Assembly (NCBI GenBank): GCA_963736175.1 | Contig: CAVTNU010000014.1 | Coordinates: 154,332-218,331 of the forward strand | DNA: 64,000 nt | Reading direction: 5' to 3' | Origin: Rhodoblastus sp963736175 | Lineage (GTDB): Bacteria > Pseudomonadota > Alphaproteobacteria > Rhizobiales > Beijerinckiaceae | Shown here: positions 8,921-18,582 of the stretch, one piece after another | Position numbering within the stretch: the first letter of the stretch is position 1 | How the letters are laid out: each line of letters opens with the position of its first letter | Translations under genes and position numbers: made by a program | The notes under the pieces: generated by a model | The model's input: the letters and a program-made list of their open reading frames with translations, nothing else | Told to the model about the DNA's origin: nothing | Databases searched by the model: none

Positions 8921-10507
8921 TCAGATCGGCAGCTTGGTCGGACGGGCGTATTTGTACCACAGCGCGATCATCATGCGCGTCATCGTCACAGCGGTGACTA
9001 TGGTCGTCATAATGCCCAGCGCCAGAGAGACGGCGAAGCCGCGCACCGGACCGGACCCCAGGAAATACAGGATCGCCGCGGCGACGAACATCGTGACGTT
9101 GGAGTCGACGATGGTGGCGAAGGCGCGCTGGAAGCCGGCGTCGAGCGCCGACACAATCGAACGGCCGGCGTGCGCCTCCTCGCGGATGCGCTCGTAGATC
9201 AGCACGTTGGAGTCGACCGCCATGCCGATGGTCAGCACGATGCCGGCGATGCCCGGCAGGGTCAGCGTCGCGCGCAGCAGCACCAGAGCGGCGAAGATGA
9301 AGGTGATGTGGATCATCAGCGCGATATTGGCGAAGACGCCGAAGGTTCCATAGGTGATGAGCATATAGGTCAACACGAGAGCCGCCGCCCAATAGGCGGC
9401 GCGTTTGCCGGCGTCGATCGAATCCTGGCCGAGGCCGGGACCGACGGTGCGCTCCTCGACGATTGAGAGCTTAGCCGGCAGCGCGCCGGCGCGCAGCAGG
9501 ATCGACAGATTATTGGCCTGTTCGACGGTGAACCGCCCGGAAATCTGGCCCGAGCCGCCGGTGATCGGCCCCAGGATTCGGGGCGCTGAAATCACCTTGT
9601 TGTCGAGCACGATAGCGAAAGGACGCCCGACGTTGGCGGCGGTTACGGCGCCGAATTTCTGGCCGCCGCGAATATTGAAGCGGAAATTGACGACCGGCTC
9701 GCTGGTGCGCTGATCGAAACCCGGCTGCGCGTCGGTGAGGTCTTCGCCCAGCACCATCACCTGCTTCTCGACGGAAATTTTGCCCGGCTGGTCCGTCTGA
9801 TCGAGCATTTCGACGTCGTTGGGATTGGCGCCCGGCTCGCCGACGAGACGGAATTCCAGCTTCGCCGTGGTGCCGACGATTTCCTTCAGCCTGTTGGTGT
9901 CCTGCAGGCCCGGCACTTCGACCAGAACGCGATCGAACCCCTGGCGCTGAATATTCGGCTCGGTCGTGCCGAGGCCGTTGACGCGACGGTTCAGCACTTC
10001 GATGGTCTGGTCGACGGCGCGCTTGACTTTGTCGTTGATGGCGGCGTCGGTGATGTTCAAAACCAGCAGGCCATCGGCGCCTTCGACGATGTCGAGGCCG
10101 GCGCCCGCCCCGGCGAGCCCGGAGCCGACCGGCACGAGATTGCGCAATTTCGGCATGATGCGCGCGCGGTCGTTGGCGTCGGCGATGCGCGCCTGAACGC
10201 CGCGCGCGTTGACGCCGATGCCGCCGGCGACGGCAACCTTTTCCTCACGCAATTGGCGACGCAGATCGTCGCGCAGATTGCCGACCATCGTGCGCAGGAC
10301 GTCGTTCTTGTCGACTTCATACAGAAGATGCGCGCCGCCCTGAAGATCGAGGCCGAGAACGATGGCGTTCGGCGTCATCCACCCGGGCAGCGCGTCGGCG
10401 AGCGCCTTGCGATGGTCGGACGACAGCATACTCGGCGTGCAGATCAGCAAGGCGATCAGAGTCGCGGCGACAGTCAGAACGATTTTCCAGGGGGCGTAAC
10501 GCAGCAT
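8921..10507 (-). CDS. secD: Protein translocase subunit SecD
   Basis: A 528-residue protein with an N-terminal helix, the GLDLQGGAHLLYEV motif, a large periplasmic P1 domain and a C-terminal RND-like membrane domain (five helices) with VDSNVLIYERIREE, the conserved proton-pathway region. It partners SecF and YajC in the Sec holotranslocon. The gene sits 52 bases after yajC on the same strand. Confidence 0.96.
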   Translation of the reverse strand: MLRYAPWKIVLTVAATLIALLICTPSMLSSDHRKALADALPGWMTPNAIVLGLDLQGGAHLLYEVDKNDVLRTMVGNLRDDLRRQLREEKVAVAGGIGVNARGVQARIADANDRARIMPKLRNLVPVGSGLAGAGAGLDIVEGADGLLVLNITDAAINDKVKRAVDQTIEVLNRRVNGLGTTEPNIQRQGFDRVLVEVPGLQDTNRLKEIVGTTAKLEFRLVGEPGANPNDVEMLDQTDQPGKISVEKQVMVLGEDLTDAQPGFDQRTSEPVVNFRFNIRGGQKFGAVTAANVGRPFAIVLDNKVISAPRILGPITGGSGQISGRFTVEQANNLSILLRAGALPAKLSIVEERTVGPGLGQDSIDAGKRAAYWAAALVLTYMLITYGTFGVFANIALMIHITFIFAALVLLRATLTLPGIAGIVLTIGMAVDSNVLIYERIREEAHAGRSIVSALDAGFQRAFATIVDSNVTMFVAAAILYFLGSGPVRGFAVSLALGIMTTIVTAVTMTRMMIALWYKYARPTKLPI

Positions 10508-10559
10508 TGATCAAAGCCTAACGAGCAGCGCCCAGCTTGCCGCCGGGCCTTTTTCTTAA

Positions 10560-10898
10560 TTAAGCGCCGTCTTTGACCGGCTCGCCCTTGGCGCGCACCT
10601 CGGCGATCGCCGCGCGCGACTGACGAACGCGCACATTCGGCGCGATTTCGATTTCGAGCTCGGAATCGTCGGTCGTCTTGGTCACCTTGCCGATCAAACC
10701 GCCGTTGGTGACAATCGTGTCGCCGCGCCGCACGGCGGAAATCATCTCCTGATGCTCCTTGGCGCGCTTTTGCTGCGGCCGCAGAATCAAGAAGTACATG
10801 ATGACGAGAATGATGCCGAAGGGCGCGAGTTGCACGAGCATGTCGGCGCCGCCCGGCGCCGCCGCGGTTTGCGCAAAAGCCGGCGTAATGAAATTCAT
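10560..10898 (-). CDS. yajC: Preprotein translocase subunit YajC
   Basis: A 112-residue protein with one membrane helix (about residues 23-43) ending in the family hallmark FLILRPQQKRAKEHQ, followed by a small cytoplasmic domain with RRGDTIVTNGGLIGKV. YajC accompanies SecDF. The ATG at 10898 is chosen because longer upstream extensions have no similarity. It is the first gene of the yajC-secD-secF-Mth938-SQS unit and is divergent from the DUF815 gene. Confidence 0.95.
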   Translation of the reverse strand: MNFITPAFAQTAAAPGGADMLVQLAPFGIILVIMYFLILRPQQKRAKEHQEMISAVRRGDTIVTNGGLIGKVTKTTDDSELEIEIAPNVRVRQSRAAIAEVRAKGEPVKDGA

Positions 10899-11082
10899 GG
10901 TCGAGCGTTCCGTCAATTTGGGCGCGAGACGAGCGCCCGGAAGGGATCGGCGCGGACTATAGCGGCAGAAGCGGCGAAAGCAATGGCGGAGCAGGCCGGT
11001 CGACTTTTGGCGAAAAGCCTGTTGAGCTGGACCGCTCAAGTGCGCATAGAAGGGTCAACGCCAATGCCCGAAAGAAACGCCG

Positions 11083-11997
11083 ATGAACAAGCCCGACGCC
11101 GCCCCGCCCCATGACGCCGATCGCGCCCTCGAGCGGGCGAAAAGAGCCAGAAATCTCGCCCGCATCGCCGACGCGCTTGAACGCCTCGCGCCGCCCGCGC
11201 CCGAACCGGCCGACTTCGCCGCCGCCGAGGCTTTCGTCTGGCGCGCCGAAACGCAAAGCCTCGCGCCGGTCAAACGGGTTAACCGCGTTGAGATCGGGTT
11301 GTTGCGCGGAATCGATCGGGCGCGCGATCAACTGATTGAAAATACTGAGCGTTTCGCGCGCGACCTGCCGGCCAACAATGTTCTGCTGTGGGGGGCGCGC
11401 GGCATGGGAAAATCCTCGCTGGTCAAGGCCGCCCACGCCGACGTCAACGCCCGGCTTGCGGGGGCGCCTGGCTTTCGCGCGCTCAAACTGATCGAAATCC
11501 ACCGCGAAGACATCGAAAGCCTGCCCGCCCTGATGTGTTTGCTGCGCGAAACGCCGTTCGGCTTTCTGGTTTTTTGCGACGACCTGTCGTTCGACGGGAA
11601 CGACGCCTCCTATAAATCGCTGAAAGCGGCGCTGGAGGGCGGCGTCGAGGGCCGTCCCGACAACGTGCTGTTCTACGCCACCTCAAATCGTCGCCATCTG
11701 ATGCCACGCGACATGATGGAAAACGAACGCTCCACCGCCATCAATCCGGGCGAGGCGGTCGAGGAAAAAATCTCGCTGTCTGACCGGTTCGGCCTCTGGC
11801 TCGGCTTTCACAAATGCAGCCAGGATGAATATCTCGACATGGTGTTCGCTTACGCCGACCGCTATGGCCTTGATGCGCCCAAGGAAACCATTCGCGCCGA
11901 GGCGCTGGAATGGGCGATCACGCGGGCGGCGCGGTCCGGCCGCACCGCCTGGCAATTCATTCAGGATCTGGCCGGGCGGCTGGAAAAGAGGATTTAG
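11083..11997 (+). CDS. DUF815 family AAA-type ATPase
   Basis: A 304-residue protein. An N-terminal helical segment is followed by an AAA-like core with Walker A GARGMGKSS near residues 104-112 and a hydrophobic Walker B strand FLVFCDDLSF. This matches the DUF815 family, found next to yajC in many alphaproteobacteria. It is expected to be a cytoplasmic ATP-binding protein; partner and substrate are unknown. Confidence 0.85.
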   Translation: MNKPDAAPPHDADRALERAKRARNLARIADALERLAPPAPEPADFAAAEAFVWRAETQSLAPVKRVNRVEIGLLRGIDRARDQLIENTERFARDLPANNVLLWGARGMGKSSLVKAAHADVNARLAGAPGFRALKLIEIHREDIESLPALMCLLRETPFGFLVFCDDLSFDGNDASYKSLKAALEGGVEGRPDNVLFYATSNRRHLMPRDMMENERSTAINPGEAVEEKISLSDRFGLWLGFHKCSQDEYLDMVFAYADRYGLDAPKETIRAEALEWAITRAARSGRTAWQFIQDLAGRLEKRI

Positions 11998-12034
11998 AGC
12001 TGTTGTCGGCGACATTCGCGCCGAAACAGACCGT

Positions 12035-13420
12035 TCAAAGATCGAAAACCTGACCGAGCGTCGGAATTTCGACGTGGGTGTGACGCAGCATGGGGGCGAA
12101 TATCCGCATCGCCGCTTCCTCGCCATGCACCAGAAACGTTCTTGGCGCTTGCGCGCTCTTGCTCCAGGCGAGCAATTCGGCTTGATCGGCATGGGCGGAA
12201 AAGCCGTTGATCGTATGGATTTTCGCGCGCACGGCGACGCTCTCGCCAAAAATCTTCACCTCCTTGGCGCCGTCGATGATCCGACGCGCCAATGTGCCGA
12301 TGGCGGCGAAGCCGACGAAGATTACGGCGCAGTCCTCCCGCCAGAGATTATGCTTCAGATGGTGGCGGATGCGGCCGCCCGTGCACATGCCCGATCCCGC
12401 CATGACGGCGCCGCCGCCGCTGATCTTGTTGATCGCGATAGACTCGGACGTTTCCCGGACAAAATGCAGGCCCGGCGGACGAAGCGGATCGCGTCCCTTG
12501 GCGAACAGCGCCGCTATCTCCTTGCCGTAGCATTCGCGGTGGCGCTCGAAAATCTCCGTCGCCGAGATCGCCATCGGCGAATCGAGAAAAATCTGCATCG
12601 ACTTCGGAAGTCGCTTTTCTTCGACGCCTTGACGCAGGAAATACAGCAGCTCCTGCGCGCGCTCCAGGGCGAAAGTCGGAATGACGACATTGCCGCCGTG
12701 CGCGAAGCAATCGGCGATCGCCTCATAAAATTCCTCAAGCGAGGGGGCAAGACCCTTGTGCAGACGGTCGGCGTAGGTCGTCTCGATGATGAGGACGTCC
12801 GCCTGCGGCGCTGCGGCGGGATCGCGCAACAATGGGCGTCCGGAATTGCCGAGATCGCCCGAAAACAGAACGCGACGGCGCTCGTTCGCCTCCTCCAGCT
12901 CCAGCAGAATGCTGGCCGACCCGAGAATGTGGCCGGCGTCGAGGAAGGTCGCGCGGACGCCGGTGGCGAGGTCAAGCGGCGTCCCGTAGGACGCCTTGCG
13001 CCCGAAACTATCGAAACAGTTCAGCGCGTCGAGCACGGTGTAAAGCGGCTCGCCATCTTCGCTTTTTGCGCTGCGGGCGGCGCGGCGGCTGCGAAACCGG
13101 GCCTCCTCTTCCTGCAAATGGGCGGAATCGAGCAAAACCAGCCGGGACAGTTCGAACGTCGCGGCGGTGGCGATGACTTCGCCGACGAAGCCGCGCTTGT
13201 AGAGCAACGGCAAACGCCCGCAATGATCGAGATGAGCGTGCGTCAGCAGGAGAAAATCGACGGAGGCCGGATCGAAGCCGAAGGGACTGGCGTTTTCCTC
13301 GTCGATTTCGCGCCCGCCCTGAAACAGACCGCAATCGATCAGGATTTTGCGGCCGGCGGCCTCGACCAGATGGCACGAGCCGGTGACGCCGCGATCGGCG
13401 CCATGGAAGGACAATTTCAT
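12035..13420 (-). CDS. Beta-CASP metallo-beta-lactamase ribonuclease-like protein
   Basis: A 461-residue enzyme with the metal-binding motif LTHAHLDHCGRLPLL at about residues 53-67, an aspartate in FSGDLGNSGRP, a beta-CASP insertion and a C-terminal RMMBL-type stretch with GFSAHADQAELL. This is the CPSF73/YSH1-like group of bacterial beta-CASP proteins, generally RNA exo/endonucleases. The ATG at 13420 avoids overlap with the upstream ABC permease gene and is directly followed by the conserved MKLSFHGADRGVTGS start. It is a single-domain soluble enzyme with no visible partner. Confidence 0.85.
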   Translation of the reverse strand: MKLSFHGADRGVTGSCHLVEAAGRKILIDCGLFQGGREIDEENASPFGFDPASVDFLLLTHAHLDHCGRLPLLYKRGFVGEVIATAATFELSRLVLLDSAHLQEEEARFRSRRAARSAKSEDGEPLYTVLDALNCFDSFGRKASYGTPLDLATGVRATFLDAGHILGSASILLELEEANERRRVLFSGDLGNSGRPLLRDPAAAPQADVLIIETTYADRLHKGLAPSLEEFYEAIADCFAHGGNVVIPTFALERAQELLYFLRQGVEEKRLPKSMQIFLDSPMAISATEIFERHRECYGKEIAALFAKGRDPLRPPGLHFVRETSESIAINKISGGGAVMAGSGMCTGGRIRHHLKHNLWREDCAVIFVGFAAIGTLARRIIDGAKEVKIFGESVAVRAKIHTINGFSAHADQAELLAWSKSAQAPRTFLVHGEEAAMRIFAPMLRHTHVEIPTLGQVFDL

Positions 13421-13448
13421 CAAACGCTCCCCTGCAAAACGTCCGTCG

Positions 13449-14576
13449 CTAACTCGACTGCGTCGAAATGCTGCGGAAACGCAGCAGTCCAAGAAAAAGA
13501 AAAATTCCGCCTATGCCCGCTACCGCGAGAAAGCGCGGCCACACCAGTTCGAAGCCGGCGCCGCGGTAGAGAATCGCCTGGGCGATGGCGACGAAATGGG
13601 TCGAGGGCGAGGCCTGCATAATCGTGCGCAGAAACCGCGGCATGCTTTCGAGCGGCGTATTGGCCCCCGACAGCAGGTTGAGCGGCACCGCCACCAACAG
13701 ATAGAGCAAGCCGAGCTGCGGCATGGTTTTCGCGATCGTGGCGAGGAAAATCCCGACCGAAGTGGAAAAGAACAGATAAAGCGCCGCGCCGCACATGAAC
13801 AAGGGGACCGAGCCTTCGATCGGAATATGCAGCAGACGCTGGACAACGAAAATTAGCGACAGCGCTTCGGCGCAGGCGATGATCAGGCTATTGGCCCAGA
13901 TTTTCGCCATGGCGATTTCGAACGGCGTCACCGGCATGACCAGAAGATGTTCGACCGTGCCATGTTCGCGCTCGCGCACCACCGCCGCGCCGGCGAGGAT
14001 GACCGCCAGCATAGTGGTGGAGCTGATAATGCCCATCACGCTGGTGAACCGGGCGGTGACGATATTGGGGTTGAAGGCGATGCGCACCGCCTGCCCGACC
14101 GGCGTCGGCGGCGGACGATCCTGACGGGTCAGGAATTTGGCGATTTCGTCGTAAAGAATCTCGAGCGCGTAGCCGGAGCCTATCCCCGCCTGCACCATCG
14201 CCGTGGCGTCGACGTTGAGTTGCAAGGACGGCCGGCGGCCGCCCAGAACGTCGCGTTGGAAATTCGGCGGTATGTCGAGAATGAACGTATAGGCGCCGAC
14301 GTTCATCAGATGATCGATTTCGGCCTCGGCGACCTCTTTCGCCGGCTGGAAATAGGGCGGCAGGAAAGCACGGGCGAGACGAGCCGAGAGTTCGGAATGA
14401 TCCTCGTCGACGATGGCGAACGAAGCGTTGTGCAACTCCTGCGAATTGCTCTGCGCTTGGGCGATAATCGCCAGCGAGAAGGAATAGACGACGAGGCCGA
14501 GCAGCACCCAGTCGCGGAAAAAGCTGCGCAATTCCTTGGTCCCGAGCCAGAAAATGTTGGCGATCGTCTGCATCAC
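13449..14576 (-). CDS. ABC-2 type permease (second exporter subunit)
   Basis: A 375-residue protein with one N-terminal helix, a periplasmic domain of about 130 residues and five C-terminal helices around VREREHGTVEHLLVMPVTPFEI, the signature of ABC-2 permeases of the YhhJ/YbhR type. It starts with an ATGA overlap on the preceding permease gene (14573-14576), so the two halves are translationally coupled and probably heterodimerise. It completes a four-gene exporter with HlyD and the double ATPase. Confidence 0.88.
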   Translation of the reverse strand: MMQTIANIFWLGTKELRSFFRDWVLLGLVVYSFSLAIIAQAQSNSQELHNASFAIVDEDHSELSARLARAFLPPYFQPAKEVAEAEIDHLMNVGAYTFILDIPPNFQRDVLGGRRPSLQLNVDATAMVQAGIGSGYALEILYDEIAKFLTRQDRPPPTPVGQAVRIAFNPNIVTARFTSVMGIISSTTMLAVILAGAAVVREREHGTVEHLLVMPVTPFEIAMAKIWANSLIIACAEALSLIFVVQRLLHIPIEGSVPLFMCGAALYLFFSTSVGIFLATIAKTMPQLGLLYLLVAVPLNLLSGANTPLESMPRFLRTIMQASPSTHFVAIAQAILYRGAGFELVWPRFLAVAGIGGIFLFLGLLRFRSISTQSS

Positions 14577-15679
14577 TTCTCCTGTTTGCGCAAAAGAAGG
14601 AGGCTGATCAGGATCAACGCCGGAACGAACAGCGACAGCAGGGCGAGATGTTGCGCCAGATCGGCGAAACCTAGCCCCTTCGTGAAAGCGCCGACACTGA
14701 TCGGCAGATAATAGGTCATCGGAAACAGCCGCCCCATCACCGCGCCCATACCGGTAATGGAGGACACCGGCATCGTCATGCCGGAAAACATGCTGGCCGG
14801 CAGAATGGTCAGGATCGCCGTGCCAAACAAAGCGGCGATCTGGGTGCGGGTGAATGCCGAGACCACCATGCCGTAGCCGGTGGTGGCGGCGACATAGACG
14901 ATCGAACCGAGCGTCAATACGCCGAAACCGCCTTTCAGCGGCACTTTGAAAATAAAGATCGCCATCAGGAACATGATGAGGAAATCGACCATCGCCAACA
15001 CGACGTAAGGAATCTGCTTGCCGAGCAGAAATTCCAGCCGCGTCACCGGCGTAACGTAGAGATTGGTGATCGAGCCGAGCTCCTTCTCGCGCACGACGGC
15101 GAGAGCCATCAAAATGGCCGGGATCAGCGCGAGTTGCAAGGCAATGGCGCCGGGAACCATGGCGTAGATCGAGTCGAAATCCTGATTGTAGCGAAAGCGC
15201 GTCTCGATATTCGCCGGCGGCGGTGGTAGCGGCGCGGCTCCGCGGATCGCCGGATCGTTGAGAAACTGCGCATGGACGCCCTGCAGATAGCCATGAATCG
15301 TCTCGGCACGAAACGGCATGGCGCCGTCAATCCAGACGGCGACCTCGGTCGGCCGTCCCCGTTTGATGTCGCGGCCGAAACCCGGCGGAATTTCGATCGT
15401 GGCGCTGACTTCGCCGCTCTTCAGTCGATTGGCAAGGTCTCCTGCGTCGCGGATCGGCGGCTTTTCGATGAAATAGGCCGAACCGCGCACTTCGCTCAGA
15501 TAGGCGCGGCTGAGGAAGGAATTGTCGCGGTCGAGCGTCGCGTAGGTCAGCGAATCGACGTCCGTGCTGATGCCGAAGCCGAGCACCAGCAACAACAAGG
15601 CCGGGCCAAACAACGCGTAGAACAGGCGGATTGGGTCGCGCGACAATTCAAGGACTTCGCGGATCGTATAGGCCATCAT
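14573..15679 (-). CDS. ABC-2 type permease (first exporter subunit)
   Basis: A 368-residue protein with a short cytoplasmic N-terminus (MMAYTIREVLELSRDPIRL), one helix, a periplasmic domain and a C-terminal helical bundle with VVREKELGSITNLYVTPV. It is a paralogue of the next permease. I chose the ATG at 15679 because it overlaps the ATPase stop in an ATGA, although the frame is open further upstream into the ATPase gene. It forms the export pore with its partner. Confidence 0.88.
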   Translation of the reverse strand: MMAYTIREVLELSRDPIRLFYALFGPALLLLVLGFGISTDVDSLTYATLDRDNSFLSRAYLSEVRGSAYFIEKPPIRDAGDLANRLKSGEVSATIEIPPGFGRDIKRGRPTEVAVWIDGAMPFRAETIHGYLQGVHAQFLNDPAIRGAAPLPPPPANIETRFRYNQDFDSIYAMVPGAIALQLALIPAILMALAVVREKELGSITNLYVTPVTRLEFLLGKQIPYVVLAMVDFLIMFLMAIFIFKVPLKGGFGVLTLGSIVYVAATTGYGMVVSAFTRTQIAALFGTAILTILPASMFSGMTMPVSSITGMGAVMGRLFPMTYYLPISVGAFTKGLGFADLAQHLALLSLFVPALILISLLLLRKQEK

Positions 15680-17319
15680 GCGTCGAACGCTGAACCAGAC
15701 GTTTTTCTTCGCGTTCGCCGACGGCGCCACAATGATTTCGCCCGATTCTTCCCCGCACTCGGCGCTCGCGCCGCGCCAGACTCCTCGAGATAGGCGATGA
15801 AGGCGTCCTCCAAATTCCGGACGCCGCGCGCCTTCACCAGCGATTCTGGCCGGTCCGTCGCCAGAATACGGCCGGAATCCATCAGCGAAATCCGGTCGCA
15901 TCGCGCCGCTTCGTTCATGAAATGGGTCGAGATGAAAATCGTCACGCCCTGCTCGCGCGACAATTCGATCAGCAGTCGCCAGAATTCGTCGCGGGCGATC
16001 GGATCGACGCCTGAGGTCGGTTCGTCGAGAATCAGCAGATCAGGCCGATGGACCAGCGCGACCGCCAGCGACAGGCGCTGCCGCATGCCGAGGGGCAGGT
16101 CGGATGCAAGCGCGTTCGCATAGGGTTTGAGCCCGAACCTGTCGAGCAGATCGGCGATGCGGCTTTTCGCTTCGGCCCGTGAAATCTGGAACAACCTGGC
16201 GTGCAGATCGAGGTTCTGCGCCACGCTCAGTTCCGTATAGAGCGAAAAGCCCTGCGACATATAACCGACGCGTCGGCGCGATCGCACGCCGCCGGCCTCC
16301 ATCGTCTGGCCGAACAATTCGGCGCTTCCCTCGCTGGCCTCCAGCAGCCCGGTCAGCATCTTCATCGTCGTGGTCTTGCCGCAACCGTTGGAGCCGACAA
16401 AACCGAATATCTCGCCGCGTCCGATGTCGAGGTCGACATGATCGACGGCGGTGAAATCGCCAAACCGGCAGGTCAACCCGCGCGCCGAGATCACCGGCGC
16501 CGTCCCGTCGTCGCGCCGAGGCGGAATTTCGAGCTTGACGGCGCGAGCGCGCTCGGACTCCGGCAGCACCGCGACGAACGCTTCCTCGATCGTCGTCGCG
16601 CCCGTATACGCCTTGAAATCCGCCGGCGAACCGGTCGCCAGCACCCTGCCCGCATACATGGCGATCAGAAAATCGAAGCGTTCCGCTTCCTCCATATAAG
16701 CGGTGGCGACGATCACGCTCATCGGATTGTCAGCGCCGGAGCGATGGCGCATCCGCTCGACCAATTCCCAAAACTGACGACGCGACAAGGGGTCGACGCC
16801 GGTCGTCGGCTCGTCGAGGATGAGCAGTTCGGGATCGTGAATCAGTGAACAGCAAAGGCCGAGCTTTTGTCGCATGCCGCCGGACAGCTTGTTCGCCGGC
16901 CGGTCGGCGAAAGGCGCCAGGCCGGTGTCGCGCATCAGGCTTTTGGCGCGCGCCGCGCCTTCGCTCCGGCTCTGGTCGTAAAGCCTCGAAAAGAAGGTGA
17001 TGTTTTCCGCGACGGTGAGATCGGGATAGAGGTTCTTGCCCAGGCCCTGCGGCATATAGGCGATCCGCGGACACACCGCGTCGCGCCAGCGCGAATCGCC
17101 TATGTCGCCGCCGAGGACTTCGACGCCGCCCTGCTGCAACGCTTTCGCCCCGGCGATGAGGGCGAGCAGCGTCGATTTGCCGACGCCGTCGGGGCCGATC
17201 AGTCCGACCATGCAGCCGGCCGGAATGTCGATGCCGACAGAATCGAGCGCCCGCACGCGGCCGTAATCATGGCGCAAACGCCGCAGCCTGACGATGGACG
17301 CGACGTCCATGGCGGTCAT
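15676..17319 (-). CDS. ABC transporter ATPase with two fused nucleotide-binding domains (RbbA/YhiH-like)
   Basis: A 547-residue protein with two complete NBDs. The first has Walker A GPDGVGKST (Asp at the second variable position), signature LSGGMRQK and LLILDEPTTGVDP. The second has GSNGCGKTT and LLILDEPTSGVDP, but its signature region reads DLPLGMRQRLSLA, so the canonical LSGGQ is degenerate there. RbbA/YhiH-type proteins carry an extra C-terminal permease; here the chain stops after the NBDs and permeases are separate genes. Gene order HlyD-ATPase-permease-permease matches drug or polysaccharide exporters. Confidence 0.88.
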   Translation of the reverse strand: MTAMDVASIVRLRRLRHDYGRVRALDSVGIDIPAGCMVGLIGPDGVGKSTLLALIAGAKALQQGGVEVLGGDIGDSRWRDAVCPRIAYMPQGLGKNLYPDLTVAENITFFSRLYDQSRSEGAARAKSLMRDTGLAPFADRPANKLSGGMRQKLGLCCSLIHDPELLILDEPTTGVDPLSRRQFWELVERMRHRSGADNPMSVIVATAYMEEAERFDFLIAMYAGRVLATGSPADFKAYTGATTIEEAFVAVLPESERARAVKLEIPPRRDDGTAPVISARGLTCRFGDFTAVDHVDLDIGRGEIFGFVGSNGCGKTTTMKMLTGLLEASEGSAELFGQTMEAGGVRSRRRVGYMSQGFSLYTELSVAQNLDLHARLFQISRAEAKSRIADLLDRFGLKPYANALASDLPLGMRQRLSLAVALVHRPDLLILDEPTSGVDPIARDEFWRLLIELSREQGVTIFISTHFMNEAARCDRISLMDSGRILATDRPESLVKARGVRNLEDAFIAYLEESGAARAPSAGKNRAKSLWRRRRTRRKTSGSAFDA

Positions 17320-18420
17320 TTAGGGCGTCCCTTGCAACGCCGGCGTCCAGGCGGCGTCTGGATCGGTCTTGACATAGGCTAGACCCGGAAGCCCGCTGCG
17401 CACGGACGTCGCATGATCGCGCGCGCGCGCCGGATCGATGCGCACGCGGATACGGAACATCAGCTTGTCTCGATCGGTTTGCGTCTCCACCATCTTCGGT
17501 GTGAATTGCGCTTGATCGGCGATGAACGAAACCTTCGCCGGGATCGGCCGGTCTGGATAGGCGTCGAGCACGATGCGCGCGTCACTGCCGATCTTCACCT
17601 TGTCCGCCTTCAGTGTCGGCAGATAGACGTCCATATAGACGTAGGAGGTGTCGAGCATGGTGAAGACCTTGCCGCCGGCCGGCAGCACCTCGCCGACGTT
17701 GGCGATGCGGTATTCGATACGCCCGTCATGCGGCGCGACGAGCGTATTGTCGTTGATATTGACCCGGATCAGTCCGGCGTCGTGCTGCGCCGCATTGAGC
17801 GCATGCTCCGCCTCGTTCAGTCGCGCTTGCGCGGCGGTTTCCGCCGCCTTGGCGGCGTCGAGTTGCTGGCGGCGCTGATCGTAGGTTTCCTTGGTGATCC
17901 AACCGCCCTTGATGAGCCCGTCCGCCCGCGTCATCTCCTGATCGGCCAACACCGCCTGACTATGCGTCTGCTCGAGATTGGCCTGCGCCTCGCCGATGGC
18001 CTTTTGCGCCTGCTCGATCTGCGCCTCGGATTTCTTCAGACTTTGCTCAAGATCACGCGTATCCATCAAGGCGACAACCTGCCCGGCGCTCACCATGTCG
18101 CCTTCATCGGCGCGCAGTTCGAGGATGCGTCCGGGAAACTTGGTCGCGATGTCGATGGGATCGGCCTCAAGCCGACCGTTGCCGAAGACGATCCAGTTCG
18201 GCAACGGCGGGGTGTGATGCGCCCACCAGTAAAGTCCGGCGCCGCCGCCGCCGATGACGATCAGCGCCAGCGTCAGCCGGCGCGTCAGCCATCGTTTGTT
18301 TGGTTGGTGTTCAATCACCTCGGGCAGCGCGCCGCGCGCCGCTGGAACGGACGCGGCAATAGCGCTTGGCTTGGACTCCATTGCCTCCGAGAGGCTTTCG
18401 ACATCCTTGTTTTCGCTCAT
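17320..18420 (-). CDS. HlyD-family membrane fusion protein
   Basis: A 366-residue periplasmic adaptor with a cytoplasmic N-terminus, one membrane helix near residues 55-75, a biotinyl-lipoyl-like domain, an alpha-helical hairpin rich in Gln/Ala/Glu (about residues 115-225) and a beta-barrel domain. It links the ABC permeases to an outer-membrane channel. The ATG at 18420 is preferred; longer upstream extensions have no membrane-fusion features. It is the first gene of the exporter operon, directly followed by the ATPase. Confidence 0.88.
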   Translation of the reverse strand: MSENKDVESLSEAMESKPSAIAASVPAARGALPEVIEHQPNKRWLTRRLTLALIVIGGGGAGLYWWAHHTPPLPNWIVFGNGRLEADPIDIATKFPGRILELRADEGDMVSAGQVVALMDTRDLEQSLKKSEAQIEQAQKAIGEAQANLEQTHSQAVLADQEMTRADGLIKGGWITKETYDQRRQQLDAAKAAETAAQARLNEAEHALNAAQHDAGLIRVNINDNTLVAPHDGRIEYRIANVGEVLPAGGKVFTMLDTSYVYMDVYLPTLKADKVKIGSDARIVLDAYPDRPIPAKVSFIADQAQFTPKMVETQTDRDKLMFRIRVRIDPARARDHATSVRSGLPGLAYVKTDPDAAWTPALQGTP

Positions 18421-18448
18421 GAACTTATTATCCGCAGTGATGACGAAA

Positions 18449-18464
18449 CCGTACAAGGTTACGG
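18449..18464. promoter_or_regulatory. Inverted repeat upstream of the exporter operon, possible repressor operator
   Basis: CCGTA and TACGG arms separated by six bases lie about 30 bases upstream of the HlyD start on the minus strand. Exporters of this type are often controlled by a TetR-family repressor, but no such gene is in the window, and a five-base arm pair can arise by chance. Confidence 0.25.
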
Positions 18465-18582
18465 CGTGGGACGGAAGCCTCGCCTTGATCTGGGATAGTG
18501 TCGCCAGCGAAAACCAGCGCCGGCTGGCGCTTCCCATGCGCAAAGGTTAGGCTTTTTTCGCGCATACGTACGGGAAAATGAT

